Source: Latrodectus hesperus (lineage: Eukaryota; Arthropoda; Arachnida; Araneae; Theridiidae). Taken from it: a DNA stretch of 64,000 nt. The notes under the pieces were generated by a model. The model did no database searches and was not told the origin of the DNA. It was given only the letters and a program-made list of their open reading frames with translations. A program made the translations under genes and the position numbers. The stretch is taken from assembly GCA_037975125.1 (NCBI GenBank), contig CM075862.1, positions 13,005,625 to 13,069,624 on the forward strand, given 5' to 3'. How positions within the stretch are numbered: the first letter of the stretch is position 1; each line of letters begins with the position of its first letter. Shown here piece by piece: positions 1 through 12,480 of this stretch.

Positions 1-974
1 TGCCATTTTAATTTTCTGTAACCATGTTCTTTTTATTCCCTTGCCATTTGAGTTTGTCAAAATGGCAACTGATTCAAAACATTTTGCAGATTTAGTTACA
101 CTCTAGAACAGAATGAACAGTTTCGAACTACACACACACGATTTGACTAGTATGATGACGTTCCTTAATAAAAAAAGTTTCATTATTTTTTTCAGAATTT
201 TATATCTCAATCCAATTTATATGGTTTCAAAATTTCCTGAAAGTCATCGAAACTGTCCTCGATTTTAACAGTGGAAAAGAGTTTAAACAAATTGTAAATT
301 ATTTGAGAAAATTATTCAATTACGCGTTAACTGTTACTATAAGCCAGTTATTACTAACCTATTACTTTTATTTTTGAATAATCGGTAACCTAGACCATTA
401 CCCAATACTGATGAGCGCGTAATTTACCTATGCATGTTATTTATAACCTGTTTTTTTTTAAGAGTAAAATTTCCACGATCTGTGTATAAATGTTTAATTT
501 AGTCGTAAAAAATTCCGCATAACTGGTGACTGAATGATCACTGTTCTCGAGTCTTCATTCCTCTGGTTGATGGATCGACTGTCATTTCTAACACTGTTGT
601 TCGCAGTGATTCAGAATTCACTTAGAGAGGTAGGGCCGCTTAAATTACTCCTTATGTGCTTAGAAAAAAAGGATCATATAGCGAATTTGTTTAAGTTTAT
701 AGTAATTTCTTTCTCTCTCTTATATTGTTCCTTCATTATTTTAGAAACTGAGACAATTTGTTTATTTTTCTGCTATGAATTTCTAATTTTTTTTAAGTCT
801 AATTTTTGATAACATTCAACAAATTGGTAATATTATTTGTGTATTAATGTAAGGGGAAAATGTATGAACACATTGTAAACACTAAATAAGAGTGTCCATA
901 TCTTTTTAAAATTTTAATGTGATGCAGAATTTTCCAGGAGATGGTGCCATGTAATATTTGGAGAATGTTCAATA
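1..974. other. AT-rich noncoding stretch
   Basis: I see no gene or clear repeat here. The one open frame (534-809) is Leu/Phe-rich, has no recognisable domain and is what AT-rich sequence gives by chance. Short T and A runs are the only structure. Confidence 0.65.
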
Positions 975-1105
975 TTTGGGTTCAACAGTTCACGGGTTCG
1001 ATTCACACGTCGGGCATAGATTTTCAAAATGCATTTTAAAACTACCCTCCGCTTGAATTCAGCCCTACAATAAAGAACCGATGAACGCGAAGCAGACCAA
1101 ATCTA
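975..1105 (+). mobile_element. SINE-A copy, diverged
   Basis: It contains the family's 'ttcaacagtt' block, then a pol III B-box-like 'cgggttcgattcac', then degraded versions of the 'gcatggatgtttgtag' and 'aattagccct' blocks. The 5' A-box part is not recognisable. It is an old copy compared with those at 17422 and 25040. Confidence 0.65.
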
Positions 1106-1649
1106 TAATATTTAATACTTTCAGTAAGATATTTTTTTAAATAAATTTAATTTGAAATAAATATAATAGAGTAGATTTTTAAGAGTTTTGATCATTTGAA
1201 TTGCAGTTTAAAACTTCAAAAAATTGTCATGCGTCAAAAACTTAAATTCTCCAAGTTAATGAATTAATATTGTAATGTTTTCTGAAGTGCCTTGCATACT
1301 CATTTTTTTGTTATTAATTTTTTTTCTAAAAGTTTTGCTTAAATACAAATATTTTCTGAAATAAACAATTTGAATTTGATAATTTAAAAAATTCCAGATT
1401 TTTTTTAAAAGTGATTTGCCCAATGTTCATTGCATAGTATTTTCCAATGAATATGTGAGAATAACTCATTTTGGCGCCTATTTATAGCAATATATGTGTT
1501 TTTCAAATTTATTCTGTATTTTTTCCTTAATTGATGTGTACCACATTATTTAAAACACATCACCTTCTTGTTTTTTTTGGGGGGGATGGAGACAATGTGA
1601 ATCCCTAACGTCATCAGCCGTGGTGGTAGTTCCACTTCAAAATTCTTTC
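1106..1649. other. AT-rich noncoding stretch
   Basis: No gene or clear repeat is visible. A short G run follows a T run near 1570. Confidence 0.6.
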
Positions 1650-1775
1650 TCTTTCCTGTTCGTCATTTGAGCGTGGGTGTTTATTATGCCTTAAAATCCA
1701 TTTTAAATTGTAGCTGAAGTCAAATGAGCCCTAACGTGAAAAAAGTGACCCTAAAGAAACAAAGCGAGCAAAAAC
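1650..1775 (+). mobile_element. SINE-A copy, strongly diverged
   Basis: The order of blocks matches SINE-A: a 'gagcgtgggtgtttatta' version of 'gggcgtggatgtttgtag', then 'aatccattttaaattgtag', 'gagccctaacgtg' and a 'aaaaaagtgacc' tail. The B-box is mutated beyond recognition. The call rests on the collinear order of these blocks. Confidence 0.5.
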
Positions 1776-2040
1776 TTCATTCCAAAATGTGGGTCGCAGT
1801 TATGAAAGAAGTTGTATTAATCCTTAGAGAATAGTTATTCTCACATATTCAGCAACTTATGTTTTTTATTAATTTATTTTAGATTCAATATAAGCATGCC
1901 TGTATATAACTGTTTAATAAACGAGCAATGGCGGTGTATTTTAAACCATTTGTATTCAGTATCATATTTTTATTCATTTGGTATTAAATAACAGTACATG
2001 TATATTTTTACTGGAATTTCTACTGAAAAATGTAGATTGA

Positions 2041-2252
2041 TTTGTTGTGGCAACAATATACTTCCCTGTACATAGCTTTGAGTTGGGTTCTACCCATTAG
2101 ATGAAAGCAACTGGGTTGGAGTCTTAGTAGTTTAGAAGTTGAAAACACCCGAACACCTGACCTGTCATTCTCAAATGTATCATTTCACTTGGAGGACATT
2201 GCAACCACGACATATTTTAACGTGCCCCAGCCGCCTTTAGTTTCGAAAGTTA
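2041..2252 (-). mobile_element. SINE-C copy, 5' head missing
   Basis: It shares with the copies at 19519 and 51807 the blocks 'cttccctgta', 'gagttgggttctacc', 'atcatttcacttggagga' and 'cagccgcc.ttagt', all read on the plus strand. In this family the tRNA-like head lies at the plus-strand right end, so the element is on the minus strand. Here it stops near 2252, before that head. The open frame 2189-2377 is partly this repeat. Confidence 0.75.
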
Positions 2253-2504
2253 CCCCCTTTTATTTTACATTGTGTAACCTAGGGTTCTTTATTTGCTTCG
2301 AAAAAAGTTTATACCTGCAACCATTTATTAAAGCAAAAATTATATCCAATGACATCTTCACTTTGTTTAACTTGTAATGTAACAGATGCACTAACTATTT
2401 GAAAAGTTCATTTTCTCTGTTAGATTCTGTACTAAGAAGTGCTTTAAAGAACGGGATTGAAAAATGGTTCAATGTCTTCGTTTTGTTGGCTGTTTCATAT
2501 AACA
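2253..2504. other. AT-rich noncoding stretch
   Basis: Nothing recognisable is present apart from the end of the repeat-derived frame. Confidence 0.6.
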
Positions 2505-2700
2505 TTTTGCGCGTCTGTTTTTATTGCCAGGGCATTACTTGTGGTTACATCGCGAGGCATTAGACATGAAACCACGTGTCGTTCAGTGTGATTTCCTGGC
2601 AGCGTTGATGACTTGAATGGCCTGTGGGTGCCAATAACAAAGCTGCAAATATTTGATCAGCCGTTTTCAGATGATCCAGCTGCCATACCCCTCAACCTGT
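2505..2700. other. GC-richer islet, possible regulatory element
   Basis: Base composition changes abruptly from AT-rich to mixed. An E-box 'ccacgtgtcg' lies near 2571. I see no open frame or splice structure. A regulatory role is inference from composition only. Confidence 0.3.
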
Positions 2701-2770
2701 TCATTAAAACATAGCATCCGTAGTTTTTTTTTTCTTTTTGTGTTCGATAAAATTAATAACATCTTGCGAG

Positions 2771-2932
2771 TACAAGTGAACATTCATGTTATGTGAACTT
2801 AAATGTTTACATTCTTGCCGTTTTGTAACATGTAAACATGAATGCTTACTTGTATATACAAGATTAATTAAATGCTGCTAATACAAGTAAACATGAACAA
2901 GATGTTTGTTGACCATAACTTGGGGTGTTTAC
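2771..2932. promoter_or_regulatory. Inverted repeat with four forkhead-type sites
   Basis: An imperfect inverted repeat has arms 2771-2790 and 2835-2854 that match at 18 of 20 positions. The segment holds four exact GTAAACA/TGTTTAC motifs at 2804-2810 (-), 2832-2838 (+), 2887-2893 (+) and 2926-2932 (-). GTAAACA is the established core of FOX-family binding sites. Some of the sites are copies of one repeated 'acaagt.aacat' motif, so they are not independent. Confidence 0.4.
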
Positions 2933-3290
2933 TTGTGATTACATCCTTTTATCGTATTGTGAAGTATAGTATTTTTGGTTTTCAAAAATTCATTCAATTG
3001 GTCTTGCAAAATATTTTCTGTAATTTAATTTTAAATTTAAAACGAAATTACAAAATGATACAAGTACTTGAAAACCTATAAAAATTGCTTTTTGAAATGT
3101 AGTTTTTGAAATAGAATTTAGTATCAATAAAAATGTGTTTCAAATTATGTATGTGATTAAACATTTGAGGGATAATTTTTAAGAAAAAATTATATTTATT
3201 TTACATATTGGAAAATTATTTTTTATTTGTATTATTTGTATTATTTACTAGTATTCGAGATTCAATTGAAAATTAATTTTATTTTTAGTC

Positions 3291-3949
<659 letters not shown>

Positions 3950-4500
3950 TCCCTTTTCTTTCCCTTCTGAGAAGGGAAGAAAGGGGGCTCGAGGAGGGGG
4001 ATGATTCTTTCCATTGGAGCGTGTAAAGCCTCGGAGGAAAGTATTGGTGAGCTCGAAGGGCAGAATTCGTAATAAAAATTTATTCCCTGAAACGGACCAT
4101 GTGATCCTGTTTTACAGTGAACAGTTCCAGCAACATATTTCAGGGTATTTTTCTCTTTCGAATCATTTTTATAAATAAATGAATGGTGAATGAGCTCCCT
4201 CTCCTCCCCCCTTGTGTCTCAAGAGTGGAATGCCCTTTCCTCGACGGAATTTTTTTTATCATAAGGTTTCAAGTATCTCCGTGGGAATTGTGAAAGATGT
4301 GCGTGCCCGGTGATACAAACATGGTAATTAGTTACCTTCCACATATTACCTCGTCGTTTTCTTTCTGCAAGTGAAAGTAGAAGTTTTGGAAAACGCAGAT
4401 AAAAATCAGACGAAAAAATAGTGGCCAGTTTTACATTTTTGTTTACCGCATTCGCACTCGGAAAACGCAAATAAAGAAATGGAATTTTTTCGGTTCCCTT
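3950..4500. other. GC-richer islet
   Basis: Mixed composition with polypurine runs (around 3970-4010) and no convincing frame. Two overlapping minus-strand frames of 73-83 codons have no recognisable domain. Confidence 0.3.
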
Positions 4501-6049
4501 TATATAAAAGGAATTTCTTTAGAAACAATCACGCCAAACTGGTAAACAACATTTTTTTAATGAGGAATCTCCTTTGTAATAAACTCCACCGAATCGTTTG
4601 ATGTTTCGTGTAAGGTGAATGGAAACGAAATCATATCAGTTGTTTTTCTGTTTTTAGAAGTGGCAACAGTCGAGTGAAAGTATAACATGCGATTGAGTTC
4701 AGCTGCGGGTACGAAGTGGAGTTTACCAAACTTTCTGGTTGTTTTGAATATTTGTGTTTGGTTTGGGTTCCAGTGCATTGAGAATCATTTGACTGTAAAT
4801 GGAAGAGATTCGAAGCTGAGAGCATACGGTGAGATTGACGTGTTTTAAAAATTTTCTCTAATGAAAACATCGCTGGAATTTCTTCATTGTAATGTTTTTA
4901 CATTTGTTAGGACTACGTATGTAATGGTATTAGGACAGGTTATTATCCTATCTTGCAGGAAAACTTCTGAGGCTACAGAAGAATTGTACACTTACGTTTT
5001 TTTCCATTGTTTTCAGTATTTATCAGAAAATGTTTTTATGCATCTGTACTGTCGAATCTTGTCCAATGTTTTACCGGTTGCTGATCGCTTGTCTTTACTT
5101 TTGTATAACAAGAGAACGCTTGGAGTTTTATATCATTATTCTAATAAGGCTGGTTTCATATGCATGCTGGGATAAAAAAATATTAAATACATTTTTAGGG
5201 AAAATCTTAACTTAGACCATTTTTTAAATGAATTAAAATCCTTTCAACAATTTCTAGAAACATTTATAAATGAAAAATGAATTAACTTGCTGATTGAAAA
5301 ACCCGAGCGATCGGAAAATATATCCGTTCGCCCGATTTTTTTTTGTAATAATGAATTTATTATATAATTTTTATTTATTCATTAACCATAAAGTGGGTGC
5401 TTCTTTCGTTCCAGTTGAGATCATGACTGCATCCCTTTATTACAAATCTCATTGGTTTAAAATATCCATGACGTCAGACTACAATTCATCTATGTTACTT
5501 GGTATTGAGACAGAGTCGTAAATCCAACTCTCAACGAATTTGTTGCCTTCTTCAAATAGCATTCTTCGAGCGCCTGCAGACAAGGCGAAATGCACCCTCG
5601 AATGCCTGAGAATTTTGTGGAAGTTCATTTTATTAATAAAACGATTTCTTGTATGAAGACACTAAAGCATTGGATTCAAGCCATTAACACATGGACAATA
5701 GAACAGCACAAAAAGCATTCTTCGAGCATTCGAAAATGAAAAAGACATGACAAAACATCCACTTTAGGGTTGGTTTAAATCGGCAAAGATAATTTAAATA
5801 TTTAAAAATTTCATTCATTAATAGAATTCTAAATTAATAATTGCAATATTTGTAAGCAATCTCTTTTAAATCTTAAGTGAATGCCTTGCTTACGCCAACA
5901 TTAATTTTTTTTTTACCCCAAACTTGATGCGTGTTATGGCGAGAGTTTAGTCCTTTTTACTGTTGTGTTGGGTGTATAAGTTCATCTCTCTTGTTGTACA
6001 TGGAGTCACAGCCAAGATAAACTTCTAATGATCTACTTTCTTTGTTGTT
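4501..6049. other. AT-rich noncoding stretch
   Basis: The longest frame (4861-5175 plus, 104 codons) has no domain I recognise. No clear repeat is visible. Confidence 0.55.
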
Positions 6050-6290
6050 TATTGTTGCTACCGCTTTGTCTTACGCGCATTCAGAGGCAGCGGAGTGTAA
6101 ATCTGGAAGCGAAAACAAGATGCCGCTGAATGGCCGTGGTCCGCACCTTCCTTTTCTGCGATCGGACATTTAATGCACCTCGCTTGAAGATATATCTCTG
6201 TTACGTGCTGCTTGACTTCTGCTCTTGGTTCCTTGCCCGCTCTCTTTGTTCTTCAGCGGTGGGTCTTTATTTGCCAAATCTGATGTGACT
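6050..6290. other. GC-richer islet, possible regulatory element
   Basis: A compact block has 'gacatttaatgcacctcg' and 'gggtctttatttgcc', both ATTA/TTTAT-type homeodomain-like cores set in GC-rich context. There is no open frame of note. The regulatory role is inferred. Confidence 0.3.
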
Positions 6291-7549
6291 TATCCATTCC
6301 GATATCTGATCTTTGTCTCTGTTTTCTTGCAATAAGGTGTGTATGTGCAATATAATGAAGAAGCTTTACAATGGATGGAAGGACAAACTTCAGTGCACCT
6401 ACATTGAAATTTGATAGCAAGAGAGAGAGAGAGGAATACTTTCTTTTTTAATGTTGCAATATGAAATATGACAAAAATGTGTTTCTTGACTTTCATTATG
6501 AAAGAAATTTTTTATCAAAAAATTAATATTTTTTAAGGAAATGTTCAGTTGAATGTTTTTAGAACATTTGACTGAAAAAAAAATATATGGCACAGTTTAT
6601 TTGTAAAAATAACTGAACATAAAGATATTTTAAATTCATTACTTTATTAACACTAACAGAAAAAAAGATTATTTAAAGGAAAACTTAAAGCTTTTTTTTT
6701 ACAATTTGTAGTGTAAGGCATAGAATAACATTATTAGGTCTTATATGAACTGGTATTTAAAAAAACGTACAAATGCTTTATCAAAGTAGCAACAATGTAC
6801 TTGGTGTATAGTTTTCTGTTGTCAAAAAATCGTTATTTTTGGTGCTGTTTTTGTGAACGAATTTTACAAATGTATACACTATTAAATTTTTAAATGATTA
6901 AAAAATTATATAAATTTGTAGCATGCTTTTTATTGTCAGTTATAAGCAAGGTTTAATGTTAAAAGGAAATTATTTATAATGAACATAACAAAATTAATTT
7001 CCGTCTCTTTTTTTGTTATATTACTATGCTTGGTTAAGATTATAGGAATGTTTCGCTTGTTAAATTGATTAAGTTTTATTTCAAAATTATATATATTCAA
7101 TTTTTTTCACTTATATTTAATAAGCTGTACACCAAATAAAAATGTAAAATGTGTAAGTAATGCTTAAATCGTTGATGTTATAAAACATCACATGTACTTT
7201 TTTATTTTAAATTGAGATCTAGCGCCTTGTGCAATCCAGTTACGAATTAAGATTAAGAATTCAGTGTTTCTCTTTACATCTTTGTTTCTCGAGAAAGAAT
7301 CGTGAGTAAATATTGTGTGTTTACTGACGTTTTCTTGCTGTCAATCCGAAGTTTTATTTCTGTAAATTTTAAAGTTAAAAGAGTTATCACAGTCGTATGA
7401 CATTTCTAAACCCTTATAAGAAAAATTTATATTGCCATTTTTGTTTCATAAAATTAAGAATTAAATTTTCAATTGTGTTATATGACTAAAAAAGACTGAA
7501 AGTGTTTTAAGATTCAGCGTCTTTCTCTCCTTTCGTTTTATGATATCTT
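6291..7549. other. AT-rich noncoding stretch
   Basis: No gene and no recognised repeat. A short (GA)n run lies at about 6421-6432. Confidence 0.6.
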
Positions 7550-7860
7550 TGCGTACCATTTACATTCGTTGGCAACGACTGCGATAATCTGAGAGTACAG
7601 GGAATGGGCATCTTTTATGTTCCTTCAGTTACTCAATATTTCAAGGAGTGTCAGCGTCGGAAAATTTTTTTTTTCTTCCCTGTTAAACCTGCTCTAAATT
7701 CAGAGCAGGAGAGCTGTTTGAGCTTTCCTTGACCAGGTTAGGCCGTTTGCTTGTTGTTACACTTCCTCGTGTCAACTTCTTGGATACTTGTTTTCTTGCT
7801 CCTGCAGGCGACTGCCCTGCAAATGATGATTTACCCTCTGCTTTTCATAAATGCCGTGTC
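7550..7860. other. GC-richer islet
   Basis: Mixed composition. It includes a local inverted repeat, 'cctgctc' with 'gagcagg', near 7688-7710. An 81-codon frame (7729-7974) overlaps it but has no recognisable domain. Confidence 0.25.
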
Positions 7861-9269
7861 ACTATATTTGTATCTAATAAGAGGAATTACAAAGATAGTC
7901 TGAAAGAATATTCCAGTTCCTCAATAGAGCTGGAGTTCCACGTAATTTTAATTAGTGGAGAAAGACAGTTTTGATACACATATATCGACATTCCTTAGAG
8001 TGATCGATGTATTATTTATAGATTGCTTCACTTGAAGGCGTTTCTCTGTTGTCAGTGATGTTTATTTTATCTTATTCAGTAGCCGTCCGTGTGAATTGCA
8101 CAGTCATTTCTGATTTTGAAACACCATTTTATTTTCGTTTCCATCAATATTCATGTTCTGTTGATGTTTTATAATAGGATGTATTTCAGTATGAGATTTT
8201 TTAATCAACCCTTTTCAAATTTGCTGATTCATTTTAAATTTTAATACTTCTCAGAATTGAATGAAGCAAATTATGTTTTACGCTCCACTTCAAAAGAAAC
8301 TTTACTGTTGCAAAAATTTATTCTCAAAGAAATTGTTTAAGTGAGTGTAAATAATACAAGTTGGGCATGATAGTCATTTGAACTGACTATTATATCCATC
8401 TAAATATGAAATAATGTAAATTCTTCAATCTAAAATAACGTAATATTGAAGTTATATAACGTAATATTAAAATTTTAAGATAACGTAACATAAATTTTTA
8501 AAATTACATAGTATTAAAGTTTTAAAGTAATAACGTAATAATGAAGCTCTCTGAAGTATGTAAAGAAACAAGTCCACCAAATTGAGAAGGATGTTCTAAA
8601 CACATGAAGACTTAATTTGACTTCTTGTAGATAAATAAAAATGCCTTAAAAATTCTATCTCCATTTTCTACTAAGAAGACCTATAATAGTGTTCCAGAAA
8701 TGTCGTTGATCATTTTACAAATTGAATCATTTCGATTGTGTAGGGCTGTATAGTTTGTTCTGAAAGCTGATGGAAAATAGTTATCTTACTGTGTTGGCTG
8801 AAAATGAATGTTTTATTTTATGGCAAAGAGATTGTTGTTTGTTTCTTCCTTCGATGGTTGAAAACAGTTGTAACGTCATACTTTTGACATTCAGAATACG
8901 TGTATATTTTTAGCTAATTTATCTGATCTGCTAGTCGATTGGATATGAAGTGACACAAAGTGGGTGTTGATGAACTAACGTCGCCGATGTCAAGAAAATT
9001 AAATAGAATTGTGCTGTCCACGTGTTGTCTAAAATGTTACATCGCAATTTCAAGCCTTTCGCCATTTTTCGATTGTAGTTATTATCGTAGTATTATATTT
9101 TATCGTATCATATTGTCGTAGTATTTGTAGGTATTATATTGTACATTTAATTGAATTGAAAATGTTGGAAATTGGATTCGATTATATTTTTCTAAACTGA
9201 TGTGTGTTACAAATGATAAAATTGAATTGACACGTATAAACTCAGAAGTAAAAATACATCAGATAATAA
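7861..9269. other. AT-rich noncoding stretch
   Basis: Apart from the small tandem repeat at 8430-8545, nothing recognisable is present. Confidence 0.6.
8430..8545. repeat. Degenerate ~25-bp tandem repeat
   Basis: The motif 'taacgtaatattaaagttt' recurs about five times with substitutions and small indels. The copies differ in length by a few bases. Confidence 0.65.
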
Positions 9270-9365
9270 GCTAGTAGTTGAATGATTCTGTTCAACAGTT
9301 CATGGGTTCGAATACCACCTTGGCCCTGGATGTTTGAAGTTGTTCGCTATTCACTGTAAATTAAA
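9270..9365 (+). mobile_element. SINE-A copy, truncated at the 3' end
   Basis: The A-box region 'agctagtagttgaatgatt' is followed by 'ttcaacagttcatgggttcg' (B-box) and 'ccaccttggccctggatgtttg'. It ends near the 'ttcactgtaaa' block and is followed directly by a second copy. Confidence 0.8.
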
Positions 9366-9525
9366 AGCCTAGTGCTCTAGCCTTCAGTCCAGCAGCCCGT
9401 CGCTTCGATTCCCATTTGTTTCGAGTTTAGGTGGCTGTAGTGGTTCAGAAACCATTTCAACTTTAAGCTTCGTTCAGATTAGTTCTTGCGTGCAAAAATA
9501 ATTATAAAATGACGAGCAAACGAAA
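9366..9525 (+). mobile_element. SINE-A copy, adjacent to the previous one
   Basis: It has 'agccttcagtcc', the B-box relic 'cgcttcgattcccat', 'gtggttcagaaacca' and the tail 'cgtgcaaaaataa...tgacgagcaaac'. Head-to-tail placement with the 9270 copy suggests insertion into, or recombination with, the older element. Confidence 0.7.
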
Positions 9526-9954
9526 TCGTAGACGCATATACCAGATTGCCTCCCAATGGTCTTGAGTTCTTAGGATGGAAATTCCCAAGTTCGATTCTTA
9601 CTAAAATTGAAAAACTGAAATAAAATGTTACGATATGGCTTTTCTGCTTACATAATGATCGAGGTAGGAACTTTGAGGTTAACGGTTTCTCTTTTCAACT
9701 AGGAATACGATATATCTGTAGGTCCTGTTGAATGCAATGCCCTGAGCTTGAACATCACAATAATGTCAAGCTGCCCTAATCTCTTCACTTTAAAATTAGT
9801 TTGTTCCTACACCTTTAAACATTGGTTATTCGTACATTTTATTTCACTGCAGTATCTGAATCTAATGTTTTCATGTCATTTATTAAAAGAAACTCAGGTG
9901 GAGAAAAAAGCGTGTAATCTGATAAGAATTTATACTTGTTTTTATGTTGTGTAA
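9526..9954. other. Noncoding stretch with a possible tRNA-like relic
   Basis: Bases 9550-9610 ('cctcccaatggtcttgagtt' then 'caagttcgattctta') resemble another degraded tRNA-like head. The match is too weak to assign to a family. Confidence 0.35.
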
Positions 9955-10250
9955 ACACATCGCTTGCCTTATAAAGGGTGATTTATTCCTCCGCTCTTTT
10001 CTCATTCAAATTTTATTTAATTTTATTCCGGCCGGTGATTTATAGCCGCGCGCCGTGATTAAGGATTCCACACGCGATGGCACGCCGCTTCCTGTCCGAG
10101 TCGTGGAGGCCGAAAGCGTTTATTTTTAACCGCCGTGGAACACGAGGAGCCATTTCATTTTTCATCGAATATATTTAGTTGTTGAAATTTTGCACAATTC
10201 GGCAGAGGGAGCAGAGGTAAATAGATTTTTTTTCCTCTCTCTTCATCCCC
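9955..10250. promoter_or_regulatory. GC-rich islet, candidate cis-regulatory element
   Basis: There is a sharp GC rise with many CpGs. Cores visible are TGATTTAT at 10036-10043 (Exd/Hox type), 'cttcctgt' (ETS type) and 'gtttattt' (forkhead type). There is no long open frame. The dense packing fits a conserved regulatory element, but the motif assignments are short-word matches and conservation has not been tested. Confidence 0.35.
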
Positions 10251-11541
10251 ACTTAAGAAATGTTACGTTTTGGAAAAATCGAGAACAGATTGATTGGGCC
10301 ACTGAGAAACGAAATAGACACGATTAAAGATTGTTATCAGTGTATATTTTATTTATTTTTAAATAATATCCCTCTCTGTCTCTCTTTCTATATATCCATA
10401 CGTTTTTATTTTATTTATGAACTAAAATTTACAATTCTTTTGTTTCAATTAAAATGTTAGAGAGTTTTTTGATACTGGGTTATCGATATATTAATAGCTT
10501 AAGGCAACTATCATTTTTAATTTTAACGCATCCACCGCGTTAAATTGCCTTCCTAAAAAAGCATAATATCCACCACATCCACCGTGATTTATTATACGGA
10601 TTCCATTAATTTTTAGTTTTTGTTACTCAAAATATTTCTTAATTGAAAAAGCCCATAAAAATGAATATATTTTATAAAGATTGAATTTTAATCAATAAGA
10701 TGTTTTTCATTCTCTTATTATGAATCAATTTATAATTTTAATAAAGTGAATCCAAAAGTAACTGCGTGATAAATACGTGCCGAATTGATAGCTCAAAGTT
10801 CGACTTCTTTCAGTAAGGATCACCATAATAACCATGGATGCATAAGCTTGAACCATTTCATCATGGCCAAATGGGAAGACAGCGGTCTTCAATACTTTTA
10901 AACCGTTAAAATTTTAGCTAATAAACCACTTTAAATCTTTTAAAAGGCAATTTAAAGTGGTATAGCAATCCACTTTAAACCATTTATCCGATCCCATAAG
11001 CTCTGGTGTATCGAAAAATTATCATAGAGTGAAAATCCAAACTAATCATAAAAATGTTCGCAGTATTTCTATTTAAAACTTGCCTCTTTTAATCGTGATT
11101 GGGCAGTCTCATTTTGTTCTGGATTTTACTGTTCATAAAATATAGCACAAATAGATGAAAAATTTAAATTTTTTAGCATAATAGTCAAGGGGAAATAACG
11201 CAAGCGATGTGAATAAGTAGACTGACGAACTAGAAATAAGTAAAATCATAGATAATACACTTTTCCTCCCCTTCAAAAATGTTTTCCAGCATATCATTAT
11301 AATGCCTCATGTTGTAAATGTTTGCTAAATAATTTTTAACTGTGCTTTTAAAGCATTTCTATGATTTAATCTTGAATGAATGGAAGATACGATCTGTTTA
11401 AGTTTAATGGTAAATATTAAGTTAACCTTATAAAATCAAATTTATAATTTATATCTTTTGAAATATGAGCTTTGGTGAGCAGCATTTGTCTATGAAATAA
11501 AAAAAATTGTAAAATTTTTCTATGAAATCTTATAAATTTTT
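10251..11541. other. AT-rich noncoding stretch
   Basis: Contains the inverted repeat at 10925-10961 and otherwise no recognisable feature. The 66-codon frame at 10260-10460 is composition-driven. Confidence 0.55.
10925..10961. repeat. Perfect 12-bp inverted repeat
   Basis: The arms 'accactttaaat' (10925-10936) and 'atttaaagtggt' (10950-10961) enclose a 13-bp loop. A third 'ccactttaaac' follows at about 10970. 'ccactttaaac' is also a SINE-A block, so this may be a rearranged SINE relic. Confidence 0.7.
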
Positions 11542-11795
11542 GGTACAGATGCCGTATAATCTATGATGTCAAATTCTGAGATTGGTGATTTTTTGGCGGA
11601 TTTTCTTATGCATCTGGCAACCTAGTTTTTATTACGTTATACATATGGAGACCTATAAGAATTTTGCAGAAAATTTTATTTTGGTAACCCTAGTATTGAC
11701 GTCATCGCGCACATCACGATACGTCATCTTGGCAACATTTCTTCATCGCCAAATAATTCAGAATTTGGAATCATGAATTATACAGCACCTGTGCC
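11542..11795 (+). mobile_element. MITE (family M1), copy 1
   Basis: This 254-bp unit starts 'ggtacagatgcc' and ends 'ggtgctgt...cc' in inverted form. The two 38-bp termini match at 31 of 38 positions. It is flanked by the 8-bp direct repeat AAATTTTT (11534-11541 and 11796-11803), the expected target duplication, although that word is low in complexity. It is collinear with the copy at 41843-42101 in reverse, including 'atatggagacctataagaat' inside. No transposase is encoded, so it is non-autonomous. An 8-bp duplication with GG...CC ends fits several DNA-transposon superfamilies (Merlin, hAT, P, MULE), and I do not assign one. Confidence 0.85.
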
Positions 11796-12289
11796 AAATT
11801 TTTATCAAAAAGCACCATATTAAAAAAGATAACAAACATAGTACGATTAATAAGTTCTTGCTAAACGAACTTTGATTTGACTAATAAGTTTGAATTTCAT
11901 TTAATGTGTTTTATTTTTTACTTTAATTTTTTTTTTAAATGCTTTTGTGTTGTAATGTTGAAACTAGCTATGAAAGCCTTGATTTATAGGGATTTTAAAA
12001 TTATTTTTTTGCGGGCTCTAGGTAATTCGAACGAAGTTAGAGCCCTTCAAGTGAATATCAGTTTTTCGTTGAGAGCTTGCTTCGGCTAAGCGCCACGCTC
12101 AGTACGAATTAATATAGAATTCAGTTGATGCACTTGTTAGATATCAATATTGCAACTCAGAAATGAAAAAAAGGAAATGAATCCTATTCATATTTTTCTA
12201 CAAACCTCCGGAGCTTTAATTGTAAGGAAACTTTCAGATAAGAAAAGCTAACGAGAGAGAAAGTTATCGGGGCCCCTTAAATGCAGTTT
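11796..12289. other. AT-rich noncoding stretch
   Basis: The 70-codon frame 11877-12089 is composition-driven. Nothing else is recognised. Confidence 0.6.
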
Positions 12290-12480
12290 ATATTATGTTT
12301 TCCTTACACTGATTGCTTATCACTTCGCCAGAGCGGGCAAGGATAAATAAACGGGCGATTCTTCGGAACGGGATGAAATGATATCTGACCACTATCTTTG
12401 AAGTGCGCTCCTTCGTGAGAGTTTGATTTATCACCAGAATTAGCGAAACATTTCCCAGGCCATGTGTTAGTTGGCTTCGT
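12290..12480. promoter_or_regulatory. GC-richer islet, candidate cis-regulatory element
   Basis: Visible cores are 'ggataaataaacggg' (forkhead/caudal type), 'gcttatcac' (GATA type) and TGATTTAT at 12424-12431 (Exd/Hox type). The islet is flanked by AT-rich sequence on both sides. The role is inferred. Confidence 0.3.

Noticed and set aside
8430..8545. CRISPR-like array
   Set aside because: The unit is about 25 bp, degenerate and has no unique spacers; the genome is eukaryotic.
11582..11776. Frame sharing an N-terminal METYKN peptide with the one at 41764-41997, suggesting a gene family
   Set aside because: Both frames lie in MITE copies. The shared peptide reflects DNA similarity of the elements, not a conserved protein.
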